In this document: piece after piece, positions 10,761 through 22,117 of the stretch
Position numbering within the stretch: the first letter of the stretch is position 1
Layout: each line of letters starts with the position of its first letter
DNA from: Symsagittifera roscoffensis
Taxonomy: Eukaryota > Xenacoelomorpha > Acoela > Convolutidae
Direction of reading: 5' to 3'
NCBI RefSeq assembly: GCF_963678635.1
Contig: NC_087071.1
Span: forward strand, 2,036,537-2,100,536
Length of the DNA: 64,000 bases
Position numbers and translations under genes: made by a program
The notes under the pieces: generated by a model
Database searches by the model: none
Seen by the model: the letters and a program-made list of their open reading frames with translations, nothing else
What the model was told of the DNA's origin: nothing

Positions 10761-12386
10761 ACTAAACAATTTGTCAAAAATCATAAAATGAGTTTAATTT
10801 GAAACCTGTTTTGCAAAATTTCTAATTTTCATGAACGATTCTTCTTTTACAAGTAACTGGATTTTTCATAAAATTTGAGCATCTAATTGATGCAAGGATT
10901 ATTGAAAATTAAAAAAAGGTTGAGGGGGTTTTTCATGTATATAAATTATGCTTTTCAAACTCCGGCCTATCTAATTATCTGATAATATTCTTAAGTGGTT
11001 TATTGTTATGAAGAACGCTTATTATAAACTAAACTTGCCTATAATTTTGAAAGTAAACATGTGAAATTTATATTGTATAGTTTACATGATACTATATTGT
11101 AGGTGCTCGTAAAATTTATATTTCGGTCTAAAGTCACTTCGCGTTGAAGGCCCGTCGGCTTGTTGTCCTAGATCCGCTTGCACTTGACTAAATGCAGTTT
11201 TGTTGCTGGAAATTTACTTTGATAGCTTGTTTTCATACAAGAATCTAGGCGTGGCAAATTATCCGCACTCATAATCGTTCCAAAATGAATTGAAGCAAGC
11301 TAATTCATCTATTAACTCCATAAACGACTCAAACTTAAACACTTTGATACTATCAGCCTAAAACTTGTATTTTTTTAATATTTCATACACCAAAAACAGT
11401 TACGTAGCAAACAGTAGACAAGTCAAAAAGTAGACTCGTCAAAAAATAGACAACTACTAAATTAACCATCCAAATTCGAAACATGGATTGATTGCCGGAC
11501 ATCAAGCCGATAAGACTTCAAACCGAATCGTAAAACAAGAGACTTCAAGACAAACATTTTGTCAGAATTCATAAAATGAATTTAATTTGAAACCTGTTTT
11601 GCAAAATTTCTAATTTTCATGAACAATTCTTTTTTTACAAGTAACTGGATTTTTCATAAAATTTGAGCATCTAATTGATGCAAGGATTATTGAAAATTAA
11701 AAAAAGGTTGAGGGGGTTTTTCATGTATATAAATTATGCTTTTCAAACTCCGGCCTATCTAATTATCTGATAATATTCTTAAGTGGTGTATTGTTATGAA
11801 GAAAGCTTATTATAAACTAAACTTGCCTATAATTTTGAAAGTAAACATGTGAAATTTATATTGTATAGTTTACATGATACTATATTGTAGGTGCTCGTAA
11901 AATTTATATTTCGGTCTAAAGTCACTTCGCGTTGAAGGCCCGTCGGCTTGTTGTCCTAGATCCGCTTGCACTTGACTAAAATGCAGTTTTGTTGCTGGAA
12001 ATTTACTTTGATAGCTTGTTTTCATACAAGAATCTAGGCGTGGCAAATTATCCGCACTCATAATCGTTCCAAAATGAATTGAAGCAAGCTAATTCATCTA
12101 TTAACTCCATAAACGACTCAAACTTAAACACTTTGATACTATCAGCCTAAAACTTGTATTTTTTTAATATTTCATACGCCAAAAACAGTTACGTAGCAAA
12201 CAGTAGACAAGTCAAAAAGTAGACTCGTCAAAAAATAGACAACTACTAAATTAACCATCCAAATTCGAAACATGGGTTGATTGCCGGACATCAAGCCGAT
12301 AAGACTTCAAACCGAATCGTAAAACAAGAGACTTCATGACAAACATTTTGTCAGAATTCCTAAAATGAGTTTAATTTGAAGCATGT
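10760..12386. repeat. Tandem duplication with a 788-789 bp period (two full units plus a partial third)
   Basis: Unit 1 (about 10760-11548) and unit 2 (about 11549-12337) are nearly identical with only scattered single-base differences, such as gtggtttattg versus gtggtgtattg and catggattg versus catgggttg. A third start (12338-12386) breaks off after the first 50 bp. Near-identity indicates a recent duplication by unequal exchange or replication slippage. The unit itself shows no convincing coding frame. Confidence 0.85.
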
Positions 12387-12389
12387 TTC

Positions 12390-13100
12390 GAGACTTGCTC
12401 GAGACCAATTAAATGAAAATCAAACTATTCAGAGCTGCGCCCTAATACCAGGAGTCTTGTTTACCTAGCATGCCTTTAACACTCTGACTGAAGCACTCAA
12501 TTGTACTCATGGCTCTTTTCCACTCCGCCCCCACATCTGAAATTTTTCAAATTCTTAGATGTCTAACGTGTTAATATGGCATAATGCGTGATATTACGAT
12601 GTCAGCCAGGAATAGTAGACTTGAAGAACGAGTGCTCACCTTTAAAAATTTCAATACTTTATGACAACGTAAAAATAGCATTTTAAAACTGGTTTTCAAA
12701 CAAGGGGGAAGTGGAAAAAACCAAAAACACTCGTATTAAAACGTTTCAGTATAATGAAGAAAGCGAACAGATTTTCATTTCAAAAAGAAAATATTTCGAA
12801 TAATTTAATCGCAGCAACAAACATGTCTACCTTTAAAACTTTGAATTGATGCAACTTATAACTTGATAAGCTAAAGGGTGAGTATTGGTAATAACTGTAC
12901 TGGCTAATCATTACGAGGCCAAACTGTGCATTGGATAGGCGCATATTCTTGTGTCTGTAGATTCGTGGATTCCAGAGACAAGTCTTTAAACATATTGAAA
13001 TTTTGTCGCAACGATCAAGGGAAATGAAAAAACAGAAGAAGATCTAAGGGAGTGTCATTGTTGCGGAATCTGCTTACAATTCACAAAATGCACAGTTTGG
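12390..13100. other. Repeat-derived sequence without a gene
   Basis: The part at 12775-12900 (tatttcgaataatttaatcgcagc, then ataacttgataagct) matches 15255-15340, and a weaker version occurs near 63100-63180. It is a fragment of a dispersed element. Confidence 0.45.
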
Positions 13101-13104
13101 CCTC

Positions 13105-13400
13105 GTAATGATAAAACCACCGACGAAATCCTGGTTTTTCCCTGTGCCTGAGAAGCAAGGCATAGCTTTATCTGAACTTCCCTCCCTTTTATGTATCAGT
13201 TTGCATTTTTTACGGATCAACCATAAAATCTCTCCCCTAAATGACCAACTGTAGAATTTCCCCCTAGTCACGTATTAAATTTGAAACTTAATTCTGTAAA
13301 ATTTTATGCATTTCGAACAAACGCGCTCATAAAAACGGTTGCCACAGTTTATATGTGACTTTACATTTGAATGCTGTTAACAACCTAGGCTAGCGTAGTT
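13105..13400. repeat. Dispersed repeat fragment with uninterrupted insertion-site sequence
   Basis: Matches 16380-16530 (ccaccaacgaaaacctgg through accgtagcatcccccc), then 17660-17720 and 18807-18880. In those copies two 1.1-kb elements interrupt the sequence. Here it is continuous (ccccctagtcacgtatt, then cgaacaaacgcgc), so it shows the pre-insertion state. Confidence 0.55.
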
Positions 13401-13698
13401 TAATCCATTTTCTCGAAATAAGTTGTTACTTTTTCTAAAATCAAGGCATACTCAAAGTGATTTCCTGAAAAATCCAATGTTTTCTTCCCCCTTAAATCAA
13501 AATGGGGGGAGAGATTGTACGGTTGATCTGACCAAAGTAATAAAATGATTCTTGATTGATTGACAGATTCAAAAAGACGCTCAGTCTTGAGTTAAGACTC
13601 CCAACTTCGAACAATTATGTCACGCTTTGTCACAAAACTATCAAAAAAATAGCGGAAAAACGAATATTTACGCGCACAACATTGGTGCTGAATGGATT

Positions 13699-14537
13699 TG
13701 GGCTATTCTCATGCACAAAGAACCAAATGGATGAAAATAAAAATCAGCCGATCAGATTTCAGTTATCTAAATTTTGGAAAGAAAGCGTGAAAATTTGAAA
13801 GATAATAAACATTTCCAGGGGCTTAATATTGATATTGGACGAATATAAAAACGGCAGATATATGGAAAACTTTCAAATTGTGACTGACGGCCGCCGAATT
13901 GGAACAATTGTATATTTCAAGTAGGTACTACCATGAAAGATTCGTCCCTTCAAAATAACCAGTTCCTTTGCGAATAAGACACATAGGGCTCTGACTTTTT
14001 TAAAATTCTGATTTCGCCATTCAGAAAGATGTCGCAGTATATTTTCGAACAAATTTTGTGTTTTTTAACATATTAAGGTCCCTCTCAACATATTAAGTTC
14101 AAAAACTTGAATATAGATGACAAATACGCCAATCCAAGTATGGTTTTTAAATCCTAAAATAAGTTGAAGCGAGCAGATTCCTTGATATAAGAATTTGGTC
14201 AATTGCAATTTTTAATCTGAAAGGTTTCTGACTCAATCAATTTTGCCAGATTTCCGAAATGAATGATTTATAAACAAACTAGTTTTCTAAATTATAACAT
14301 GCGAAATACATGCGGGATCTGTCTATCGTAGTTGCTTTTTCAAGGGACCACTCTATCATAGTAGTACCTTCAAGGGTTTCGTTATGAAAGAAGAAAAAAT
14401 TTCTTCATTTAATTCATTTAAATTGAATAGCAATTGATTCTTTGTGAAAACTGATTTTCGGCTATTTTGTTTTCTGTCCTTCGCCCACGAGTTTTTTCGC
14501 TCATTCGGTCATTGACACATTCATAAATATAGCCCCC
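13699..14537. mobile_element. Degraded MITE-type element related to those in the 3-kb tandem units
   Basis: The left end ggctattctcatgc and the right end near cattcataaatatagccccc are approximate inverted repeats. The inner ends (aaaatcagccgatcagatttcag on the left; gattttcggctattttgtttt on the right) match the elements at 23501-23846 and 26821-27157. This copy is longer because of about 450 bp of extra internal sequence (13926-14391). Confidence 0.5.
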
Positions 14538-14539
14538 GA

Positions 14540-15230
14540 ATGGGTAATATAGTCGATTTTTAACGCTTGAAACTGGATGCGGGGAATTTCAAAAGTGGGG
14601 AAAGTGGAAAAGAGCCAAAAAACGGTGAATTCCTATCCCAAAATAAAAAATATGTCGCAGATGTCCCAAAATGTATCTTCTTGAATTCTGATTGGTTGAA
14701 ATTTTAGTCAACAAATTTGAGATCTTGTTAACTATCTCCCTCCCCCTATGCATGTAATAATTTTGACCACCATTTCTGTATAAAATATGCATTTCAAAAA
14801 TGTCAACAATTAATTGGTTTTCATTTTCGCGCGTTCGTATTTGTATTACTCGCCATTTTTATAATACCCACGTAGAAAATTGGATCTTCATAATAATCCC
14901 CCACTATTGTATCTCTCCATCCCTGTAAATAAAAACAGTAATTTCGCACTAGATCATTGTATGTAATTCGAGTTTTGATGCATTCTGATCGGTCGAAAAT
15001 TCGTTGCAAGTAATCTACTTACAATCCCCCCCTTTCGTGTTGCAAGCTTAGCAACAGAGAGTAGAACTATCTATACAAAATTTTGAGCGTAGCGCGCCCA
15101 TCGGCGACCTTAAACCGTTACTCGGCAAATTTAGTCGTTGACCAATTGAAAACTTGGGACTTATCCGACTTATGAATACGCGCTCAAAAAAATACACGTA
15201 TTCGATTTTTTTAGTATAATAAAGAAACCA
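14540..15230. other. AT-rich intergenic sequence, no gene seen
   Basis: Short frames on the minus strand (14589-14792 and 14821-15009) carry no recognisable motif. The phrase gattctgattggttgaaat near 14686 resembles the MITE arm at 15958-15980, so this is probably decayed repeat sequence. Confidence 0.35.
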
Positions 15231-15421
15231 AACTAACCTTTAATCCGAAATTAATATTTCGAATAATTTAATCGCAGCAACAAACTTGTCTACCTTTGAT
15301 AGTTGAAATTGATATAACTTATAACTTGATAAGCTACAGCGTAAATATAATAATTGGAGTGCAGCCTGTATTTAGACAACTGCGTATTCATACTCGTCAG
15401 TATTTAAACAAATACTCTATG

Positions 15422-15876
15422 CAGGGGCGGATCTAGGATTTTCTCGAGGGGGCAGATTTTTTAAAAAAATCGAAAATTTTGTTGACCTCTTTTTAGGTCG
15501 GCCGAATTCATTTTTTGAGCACTCCCTAAGCACGATTTAGTCCTTGTTTTGGCCAAATTTTTTGCGCCGCAGGCAAACTTTTGAAAAAAAAACAGTCCAA
15601 AAAAGCTATTTTCAGGCACTTTTTGAAAATATTTCTGGCACATTTTCAGGCACATTTTCAGGCGTTTTTTTGGCGCGCGCTCCTCCCTCAAAATTAGTAT
15701 ATATTGGCGCCGAAGGCGCCTTTAAAATCATTTTAGGGCTGGTCGGCCAAAACTGGATTTCTTAAAAAGTTTCAAAGTGCGGACCCTTTGGGTCGGCAGG
15801 GGGTCGAATTCCTCAGGGAAGGCGTCCGACCACCCCCAAACCACCCCCCCCCCCCCCCCCCGTAAATCTGCCCTTG
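15422..15876. mobile_element. hAT-type MITE nested inside the larger MITE
   Basis: It begins CAGGGGCGGATCTA and ends TAAATCTGCCCTTG, imperfect inverted ends matching at 11 of 14 positions. Flanking octamers actctatg (15414-15421) and actgtatg (15877-15884) agree at 7 of 8, as expected for an 8-bp hAT target duplication. The related MITE at 19816-20026 lacks the insertion at the same point (aaatactataagaacc), which confirms the boundaries. No transposase is encoded. An 18-C run lies near the right end. Confidence 0.65.
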
Positions 15877-16443
15877 ACTGTATGAACCAATCAATATCGA
15901 GAAAAGACATAAATAATCCAAAATAAATAATAATTATTTATTAATATCTTCTTTGTCTCGATTCTGATTGGTTAAAACAGTATTGTCTAAATACTGACCA
16001 GTCTGAATACGCGGTTGTCTAAATACTGCTAAGTAACCGTAATAACTGTATTGGCTAAAAAACCACCAACGAAAACCTGGTTTTTCCCTGAGCGTGAGAA
16101 GCAAAGCATGGCAATTTCTGAGCTCGTGAGAAGCAAGGGAAGGCGTCCGACCACCCCCAAACCAAACCACCCCCCCCCCCCCCCCGTAAATCTGCCCTTG
16201 ACTGTATGAACCAATCAATATCGAGAAAAGACATAAATAATCCAAAATAAATAATAATTATTTATTAATATCTTCTTTGTCTCGATTCTGATTGGTTAAA
16301 ACAGTATTGTCTAAATACTGACCAGTCTGAATACGCGGTTGTCTAAATACTGCTAAGTAACCGTAATAACTGTATTGGCTAAAAAACCACCAACGAAAAC
16401 CTGGTTTTTCCCTGAGCGTGAGAAGCAAAGCATGGCAATTTCT
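15816..16443. repeat. Tandem duplication, period 321 bp
   Basis: The stretch from ggaaggcgtccgaccaccccc through catggcaatttctga (15816-16125) recurs at 16137-16443. It includes the end of the hAT MITE and the right part of the host MITE. The copies are nearly identical apart from the length of the C run and an extra aaacc in the second. Confidence 0.8.
15844..15861. repeat. Poly-C tract (18 C)
   Basis: An uninterrupted run of 18 C within the end of the hAT MITE. A matching run of 16 C lies at 16170-16185 in the duplicated copy. Confidence 0.9.
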
Positions 16444-16536
16444 GAACTCCCCCTCCTTTGAATATATCAGTTTGCATTTTCTACGGATCAACCGTACAAT
16501 TTCTCTCCCTAAGTGACCAACCGTAGCATCCCCCCA

Positions 16537-17659
16537 CCCGTGTTGTTAAAAAATGGTTATCATACATTTTTCATTTATGAAAAAAAATGCTTATCATACT
16601 CCTTCATACAATTTCAAAGAGTAAAAGTGTATGTATCAAAAAAGCAAAATAAGCATTTTTTCCATATATGAAATTGTATGATAAGCATTTTTGCCATACT
16701 ATGAAACTCCATGACAACCATTTTTTCTATAAACGAATGTACAAAAAAAATGCGAAATTTTGAGTTTCAACCGAAACACTAACCAAGGATTTCATGTTTT
16801 GAGAAAACCCGAGTGTAACTGGCAGTTATCATGCAGATAAATTGCATTTGGTGGTTTTTGCCATAAAAGTTTATTTTTACATTTTCACATGGAAATATAT
16901 ACCAAAAAGTAACTTTTTCAAAATGGCTAGATTAGTTTTAATTTGAAATTATGATGGTCGAGAAAAAAAGTCTGTTTTTTTGCACATTTATTTTTATTTT
17001 AGCAAATGAAACAACAGATAATAATCGTATTAACAAAAAAAACACTTTCTTGTGATTTTTGGATTTTTTTGGGTGAGAAACTCATCCTGTACTACGTTAT
17101 AAACACAAAAGTTTCAAATTTTGGATGCAATTTTTGTTTCGTAAAATTTATATTTTAACACAACAGCAAGTTTGCAGCCAAAAAAGGGATAAAAAAAGTT
17201 TTACCTCAAATTTTTATTTTTGTTTGTGAAAAAAATGCATATCACACAAATTTCATTTATGAAAATTTTATGATAAGCATTTTTCTGACCAAAATTAAAA
17301 TTGTTTTTGATTGTCAAAATGCCCTCTATCATAGATATACTTATTTAAATTTTTTTAAAGTTATACAGACACTTTTTCGGTGATTTTTGAAAATTTTATT
17401 TTTTCTATGACAAAATGATTACTTTATAATTTCACACATGAAAATTGTATGACAAGCATTTTCTATAAAAAAAGTTTTAAAAAGTTTTTTTCATGACCAG
17501 AAAGCTTCAAAATAGGCAATTAGACCAAAAAATTTCATTAAAAACTTTTAAAACACTTTTCAAATTTTGTTTGAATTTTCTATGATAAGCATTTTTTCCA
17601 TAGACTTCATATATGAAACTATATGATAAGCATTTTTCTTCTATGGACGTCAACCGGGG
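16537..17659. mobile_element. 1.1-kb AT-rich inverted-repeat element, copy 1
   Basis: It starts near cccgtgttg and ends gacgtcaaccgggg, an inverted match to the ends of copy 2. The interior holds many forms of atgataagcatttttccat and its reverse complement, plus a phrase ggcagttatcatgcagata. The inverse of that phrase occurs in copy 2 at about 18055 and 18510. The continuous sequence at 13255-13275 represents the empty site. No coding capacity. Confidence 0.6.
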
Positions 17660-17719
17660 CCCCTAATCACGTATTAAATTTGAAAATTAATTCGGTATAA
17701 TTTCATGCATTTCGAACAA

Positions 17720-18807
17720 CCCGGGTTGACGTCCATAAAAGAAAACTGCTTATCATACAATTTCATATATGGCGACTATGATAAAAATGCTTTATCGTAC
17801 AGTTTCCATACAAAAGTTAAAAACTGTATTAAACGTTTAAAGAGAACTGATTCTGCTCTATGTCCATCTTTCGAATCTTTCTTCTCAATAAAAACATGAT
17901 TTTAAAAATGGTTAAAAAATGCTTATAATAATATTTTGACTTATGAAAATAGTTTGATAAGCATTTAGCATATACAAAAAGTTACATGTTTGGTATAAAA
18001 CTCCATGTGAAAATGTAAAAGTTAACGTGTAGGTGGCAAGCATAATCACCAAATGCAGTTTATCTGCATGGTAACTGCCAATTACACTCTGCTTTTTCTT
18101 ATGACAAAAAGTCCACGGTTAATGTTTTGGATGCATTTTGACTCTTAAAAACATGATTTTAGTTTTGATCAGAAGATTGATTATCATAAATTTTCATATA
18201 CCAAAACTGTTTAATCTGCATTTTTTCAAATGCAAAAACACAAATTTGATGTAGAAAATTTTTATTCCCTTTTTTGGCGGCGAATTCTTATGTTCATAAG
18301 GTGTTCTAGGACGAATTTTTCACTCAAAAATTCCAAAAATCCTAAAGTGTTTTTTTTTTGTAAACACGATAAATATTTTTTTTTCACTTTTTTCTCAACT
18401 ACCAAAATTTTCAAATCAAAAATTAAATAGCCATATACACAAAGTTTGGTATATAATTCCATGTGAAATGGTAAAAAAGACATGTAGCGGCAAAATCACC
18501 AATTTCATTTTATCTGCGTGGCAACTGCCAGTTATACTTTGGGTTTTCTTGTGACAAAAAGTCCAGGGTTAGTGTTTTGTATGAAACACAAAGTTTCAAA
18601 ACAAATATTTTTTGGTAATTTCATTCATGTTAAAAATGCTTACATACAATTTTATAGTATGGAAAAGAAGCCTATCATAAAATTTCGTGGTATGGAAAAA
18701 ATGCTTATCATGCTAATTTCATAGTATTTTTTGAACTATGAAATGGTAAGATGAGCATTTTTTTCATAATATGAAATAGTATGATGAGCACTTTTTGTCA
18801 ACCCGGG
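17720..18807. mobile_element. 1.1-kb AT-rich inverted-repeat element, copy 2
   Basis: The termini are perfect 11-bp inverted repeats, CCCGGGTTGAC at 17720-17730 and GTCAACCCGGG at 18797-18807. The interior repeats the gcttatcata / tatgataagc motif in both orientations. The empty site is visible at 13310-13325 (cgaacaaacgcgc), which implies a very short duplication of about two A. Short frames inside are not genes. Confidence 0.7.
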
Positions 18808-19815
18808 AAACGCGCACTTAAAAATGGTTGTCACAATTTTATGTGGCATTGCATTTGAATGCTGTTAATAACCTAAAATAACATATTTTTCATCAATTTT
18901 GTTAAAATAAACCTAAATTTCTATAAATCTAAGGTATATTCATGGGAGGTTGATTTGTACGGTTGTTCCGATATTGGATATGGGACGAAATTTGTGCCAA
19001 TTGTCCGCATGTCAATTTTCATACAATCAGACAATGTGAGCAAAATTTTAACTTGGAGGTCGGGGAAAAAAATGAGCCGTAAAAAATTGCAACAATCAAC
19101 ACCGACGGAGGTTACAAAACACCTACTTTATTGCAATTTTGGAGGATTCAGTTTTTTTACGCGGGAAAAACTTTATCAACTAAATTGTTCATAACTGTTC
19201 AACTTTTTTGGCTGCAAATTGAGCGGGATTTCCTCAATTACAATTAGATAGACTTGAACAAACTATTTTTGGAACTCCAGAATAAAAGATAATAAATCTT
19301 GAATGACTTATATTACTTAAAAACAATAGGCCAATAGGCTTTTCTGCTTTTGATACTTCTGTCAGGAAGTTGTAAGAGTATGAAATTAAATTAGGGTGAT
19401 AGGCGCACAAGCCGCAAGGCCAACTAGCCGAAAACAAGATTACCAGGATCTCTATGATTAAATCCCCCCTTTTGTAAGAGGTGGGCAGATTCGTAAATCA
19501 ATACAATATTATCATGTGTTTAACCATTGAATTATTCATCTTTAGGGGTGGCAAATTTTTAGTAAAGTTATCAAACCGGGAAAATCTGTTTATATAGACC
19601 TAATTACGCCCGCCCTCTCCCTCAGATAGACTAAGTTAAGATTCGACACCTCAGAACCAAGTTAACCTCATCCGCCCCAAACGAAAAACAATTTGCGGAA
19701 GGATGTTAACTTGGTCTTTTTGCTGAAAATTATGTAATTTCGGCTTCAAGATATGGCGGTTGGTAAAACATCCGCCTAAATTACTTCAGTTAAATCCAAA
19801 ATTGGATAAGCACCT
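18808..19815. repeat. Repeat relics; 19195-19430 matches 20310-20545
   Basis: After the element, the flank (cgcgcacttaaaaatggttgtcaca) continues the dispersed repeat seen at 13325. From 19195 on, phrases such as gactgttcaac, tagacttgaacaaacta, cttttctgcttttgata and gcaaggccaac parallel 20310-20545. Old duplicated repeat, no gene. Confidence 0.45.
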
Positions 19816-20026
19816 GTATATAGACCACTGTGTTTTCATACTCGAAAGTAAGCAGACAAATACTATAAGAACCACTCACAATTGAAATGGAAAAGCAAAT
19901 ACACAAAATAAACAAATATTAAATAATAATTTCTTCATTGTATTAAATATTGAGTTATTCGATTCTGATTGGCTAATATAGTATTTGACTGCTTAAGGAC
20001 AAGTAGGAACCCGCGGTTGTTCTAGA
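19816..20026. mobile_element. MITE, second member of the 15368-16026 family (no nested insertion)
   Basis: The left arm gtatatagaccactgtg and the right arm cgcggttgttctaga are approximately inverted over about 70 bp. The central region shares aataataatt with the first member. Confidence 0.55.
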
Positions 20027-20069
20027 TCATTTTTCTGAACTTGTTTTGTTTTCTCACTTATGTCAGAAG

Positions 20070-20545
20070 TTCTGCGATTCACACCCGAAATGTGCGGGAT
20101 CCTGCGCCACTTATTTTGCCATACCAGTTAAGGACCAGCAAAATTGACTCAAATTTTGGAACCCGAACCTGGGTAGTTAAACTAATAGTCAGAAAATAAC
20201 TGGAATGGAACGAAAAATTCATAATATTTTTTGGAATTTCTATTGCAGAAATCTGCACCGACACGATTTTTACCTTAGGTAGGATCCAATTAATTACAGG
20301 GGGAAAACTTCAAATGGATTTTTCACAACTGTTCAACCAATTGTGGCTCTACAGAATAAACGGAAAATTGTTAATCACAGTTGGCTAGACCTGAACAAAC
20401 TAGTTCTCTTTTTTAGACAAAGATTACTTGAACCAAGAATCACTTGAAAATGATTGGCGTTTCTGCTTTTGATATTTCTGCCTAGAAGTGATATCAGTGT
20501 GAAGCTAAAAGGAGCGCCAACAAACAGCAAGGCCAACGAGTCAAA
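20070..20545. repeat. Dispersed repeat, copy 2 (partner at 10455-10760)
   Basis: Colinear with 10455-10760 in its first 330 bp and with 19195-19430 in its last 235 bp. It therefore bridges two fragments of one old repeat family. Confidence 0.55.
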
Positions 20546-20689
20546 AATAAAAAAGTTTCTAAATCATTGCTGTTTGTTGTCACTGTTTGCTTCGCAACAT
20601 ATTGTCACTGTTGTTAAGCAACTCTGTACGTTAGTTTACTTGGATCAAATTTCTCCCCCTTAAAAAAGTGAAACTCGAACTTGTTCTAC

Positions 20690-20980
20690 TCCCAGTTCGT
20701 AGTTAAACACTTACCACTTACGTGGGGGATGATTAAAATTTTGGAGCGATAATTTGGGGGATTGGATAAGCAAAAAATGTGAGGGGTCAGAAAGCGAATG
20801 CATGCGGGTTGTGGGAGGCTGTATCTGTTGGGAAGGGAGGAAGCCTGGAATGGTGTCTGGTGGCGGAGAGCTGTTATAAGTAAGTCTGAAAATGGGATGG
20901 GTGAAGGTGTGGTTGGGGAGGGGGTTGAGAATGGGGATCTGAAGGTCAAAAAATGTAGGGGGGGGGGGGGGGGTACAAGG
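20690..20980. other. G-rich island with a 16-G run
   Basis: The + strand is strikingly rich in G and poor in C across about 290 bp (gggaggctg, ggaagggagg, ggttggggagggggttg). It ends in an uninterrupted run of 16 G at 20958-20973. Composition differs sharply from the AT-rich surroundings. Frames on both strands are open only because of the composition bias (Pro/Ser-rich on the minus strand), and I do not call a gene. Confidence 0.6.
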
Positions 20981-21173
20981 GGATGAACATATGATTGTCA
21001 GAGTGCTAAGCCAATAAGACTCAAGACCAAGGAGCCTAAAAAAGATACTCAGACGGAGCGAAGGTCACTTTCAATTTAAAAGATTTTAACTTTGTGAACA
21101 TTTTACTCTCCCATTTTTAAGTTTTGATTTATTGTGAATAAGTAGAACTAGCTTTTACAGGGAAATATTTCTC

Positions 21174-21720
21174 ATGGCGCATCCAAACATTAACAGACAA
21201 AATGTAAGAAGATTCCATCCTTTTTAACAGATTCACCTAAGAGACCCAAATAAACCTTTGGAAAACGGGAGTGACCATTTTCAAACAACTGTGATCGCAA
21301 AACAAAACTTCTGGAATATACAATCAACATCTTTAGCTGTGATCGCGAAACAAAACTTCTGGAATGAACAATCATCTTCGTTATCAAATTGAACAAAACC
21401 ATCCACAACGTACAACGTCTAACACTCCAACGGACAGCAAGAAGGATCTAGAGTGGGGAACAATAAAAAAGAAAAACGTGATTGCACGGAAAAAGTTTGA
21501 TGACGAGGAAAAATATTTCTTAAAATTTGAGACACAACGATTTAATTGAGTGATAAACGAAGCAGTGAAAAAAACTTTGCTCAATAAATGCATCGCACTC
21601 GGAAAAGAAAGTAAAAAGGCAATAGGCCAAAATAACAAATTTGACCTTCCAATTTCATTTAAAGAACTCTGAGAAAACTCAGCAACGGTTTTCGCGACAA
21701 ACGCCAACGTTAACTTCTGA
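21174..21720 (+). pseudogene. Coding relic of unknown (probably transposon) origin
   Basis: A frame starting ATG at 21174 (MAHPNINRQNVRR) runs with one TAA. It includes a tandem 16-residue repeat (VIAKQNFWN twice, 48-bp DNA repeat at about 21290 and 21338) and then shifts by one. The next frame (MNNHLRYQIEQNHP from 21364) continues to NVNF and a TGA at 21718-21720 with two internal TGA codons. Residue composition is protein-like with charged segments. Direct internal TGAs and a frameshift mean it is broken. I do not recognise the family. Confidence 0.35.
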
Positions 21721-22092
21721 TAGCTTTTTATCAGAAGTGACGAGGAAAAGCGACATCACCGGAGTGTTGATGAATGTATCAGGGACAAAATGACTGTTTC
21801 GACCATTTGAAAAATGGGGAGGAAATTTTTATTCGGGTGTTTTTTTGTTTGTTTTCCGGGCAAAATCAGCTACCAAAAATAAAAATAGGAACGCGTCTTA
21901 AACGCTAGATTTTGAAGCGTCTAAGAAAAATGCATTAAATGATATGGAAAAAATCAAAAAAAAAGTCCGGTTAAAAAGCTTTTTGCTACGCTAGCTTGTC
22001 TATGTACTTGTGCGAGTATTGCGCATATGTTATATATTCATTTAAGGAGTGAAAACAAAAAATAAACATCGCGTATAGTATAGTCAATCTTT

Positions 22093-22117
22093 CTAGGATG
22101 TAATAGCACCATCCTAG
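22093..22117. other. Conserved hairpin CTAGGATG...CATCCTAG in each tandem unit
   Basis: A perfect 8-bp stem with a 9-nt loop, repeated at 25415-25439 (unit 2) and 28380-28404 (unit 3). The loop differs by one base (cac versus cgc). The stem is intact in all three units. Confidence 0.55.

Larger units (their letters stand above)
15368..16026. mobile_element. MITE with about 70-bp terminal inverted repeats, interrupted by a hAT MITE
   Basis: The left arm starts gtatttagacaac at 15368. The right arm ends gttgtctaaatac at 16026 and is its inverted counterpart through caatcagaatcga. Without the nested insertion the element is about 196 bp. A second, more diverged member lies at 19816-20026. Non-autonomous, superfamily not determined. 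Confidence 0.65.

Noticed and set aside
15461-16491. Several overlapping frames on both strands
   Set aside because: They lie within MITEs and poly-C tracts; glycine or proline runs come from the C run.
16537-18807. CRISPR-like array from the recurring gataagcattttt motif
   Set aside because: Motif spacing is irregular, both orientations alternate, and the context is eukaryotic transposon sequence.
20686-20986. Pro/Ser-rich minus-strand and Gly-rich + strand frames
   Set aside because: Both reflect the G-rich composition of the island; no start context or similarity.
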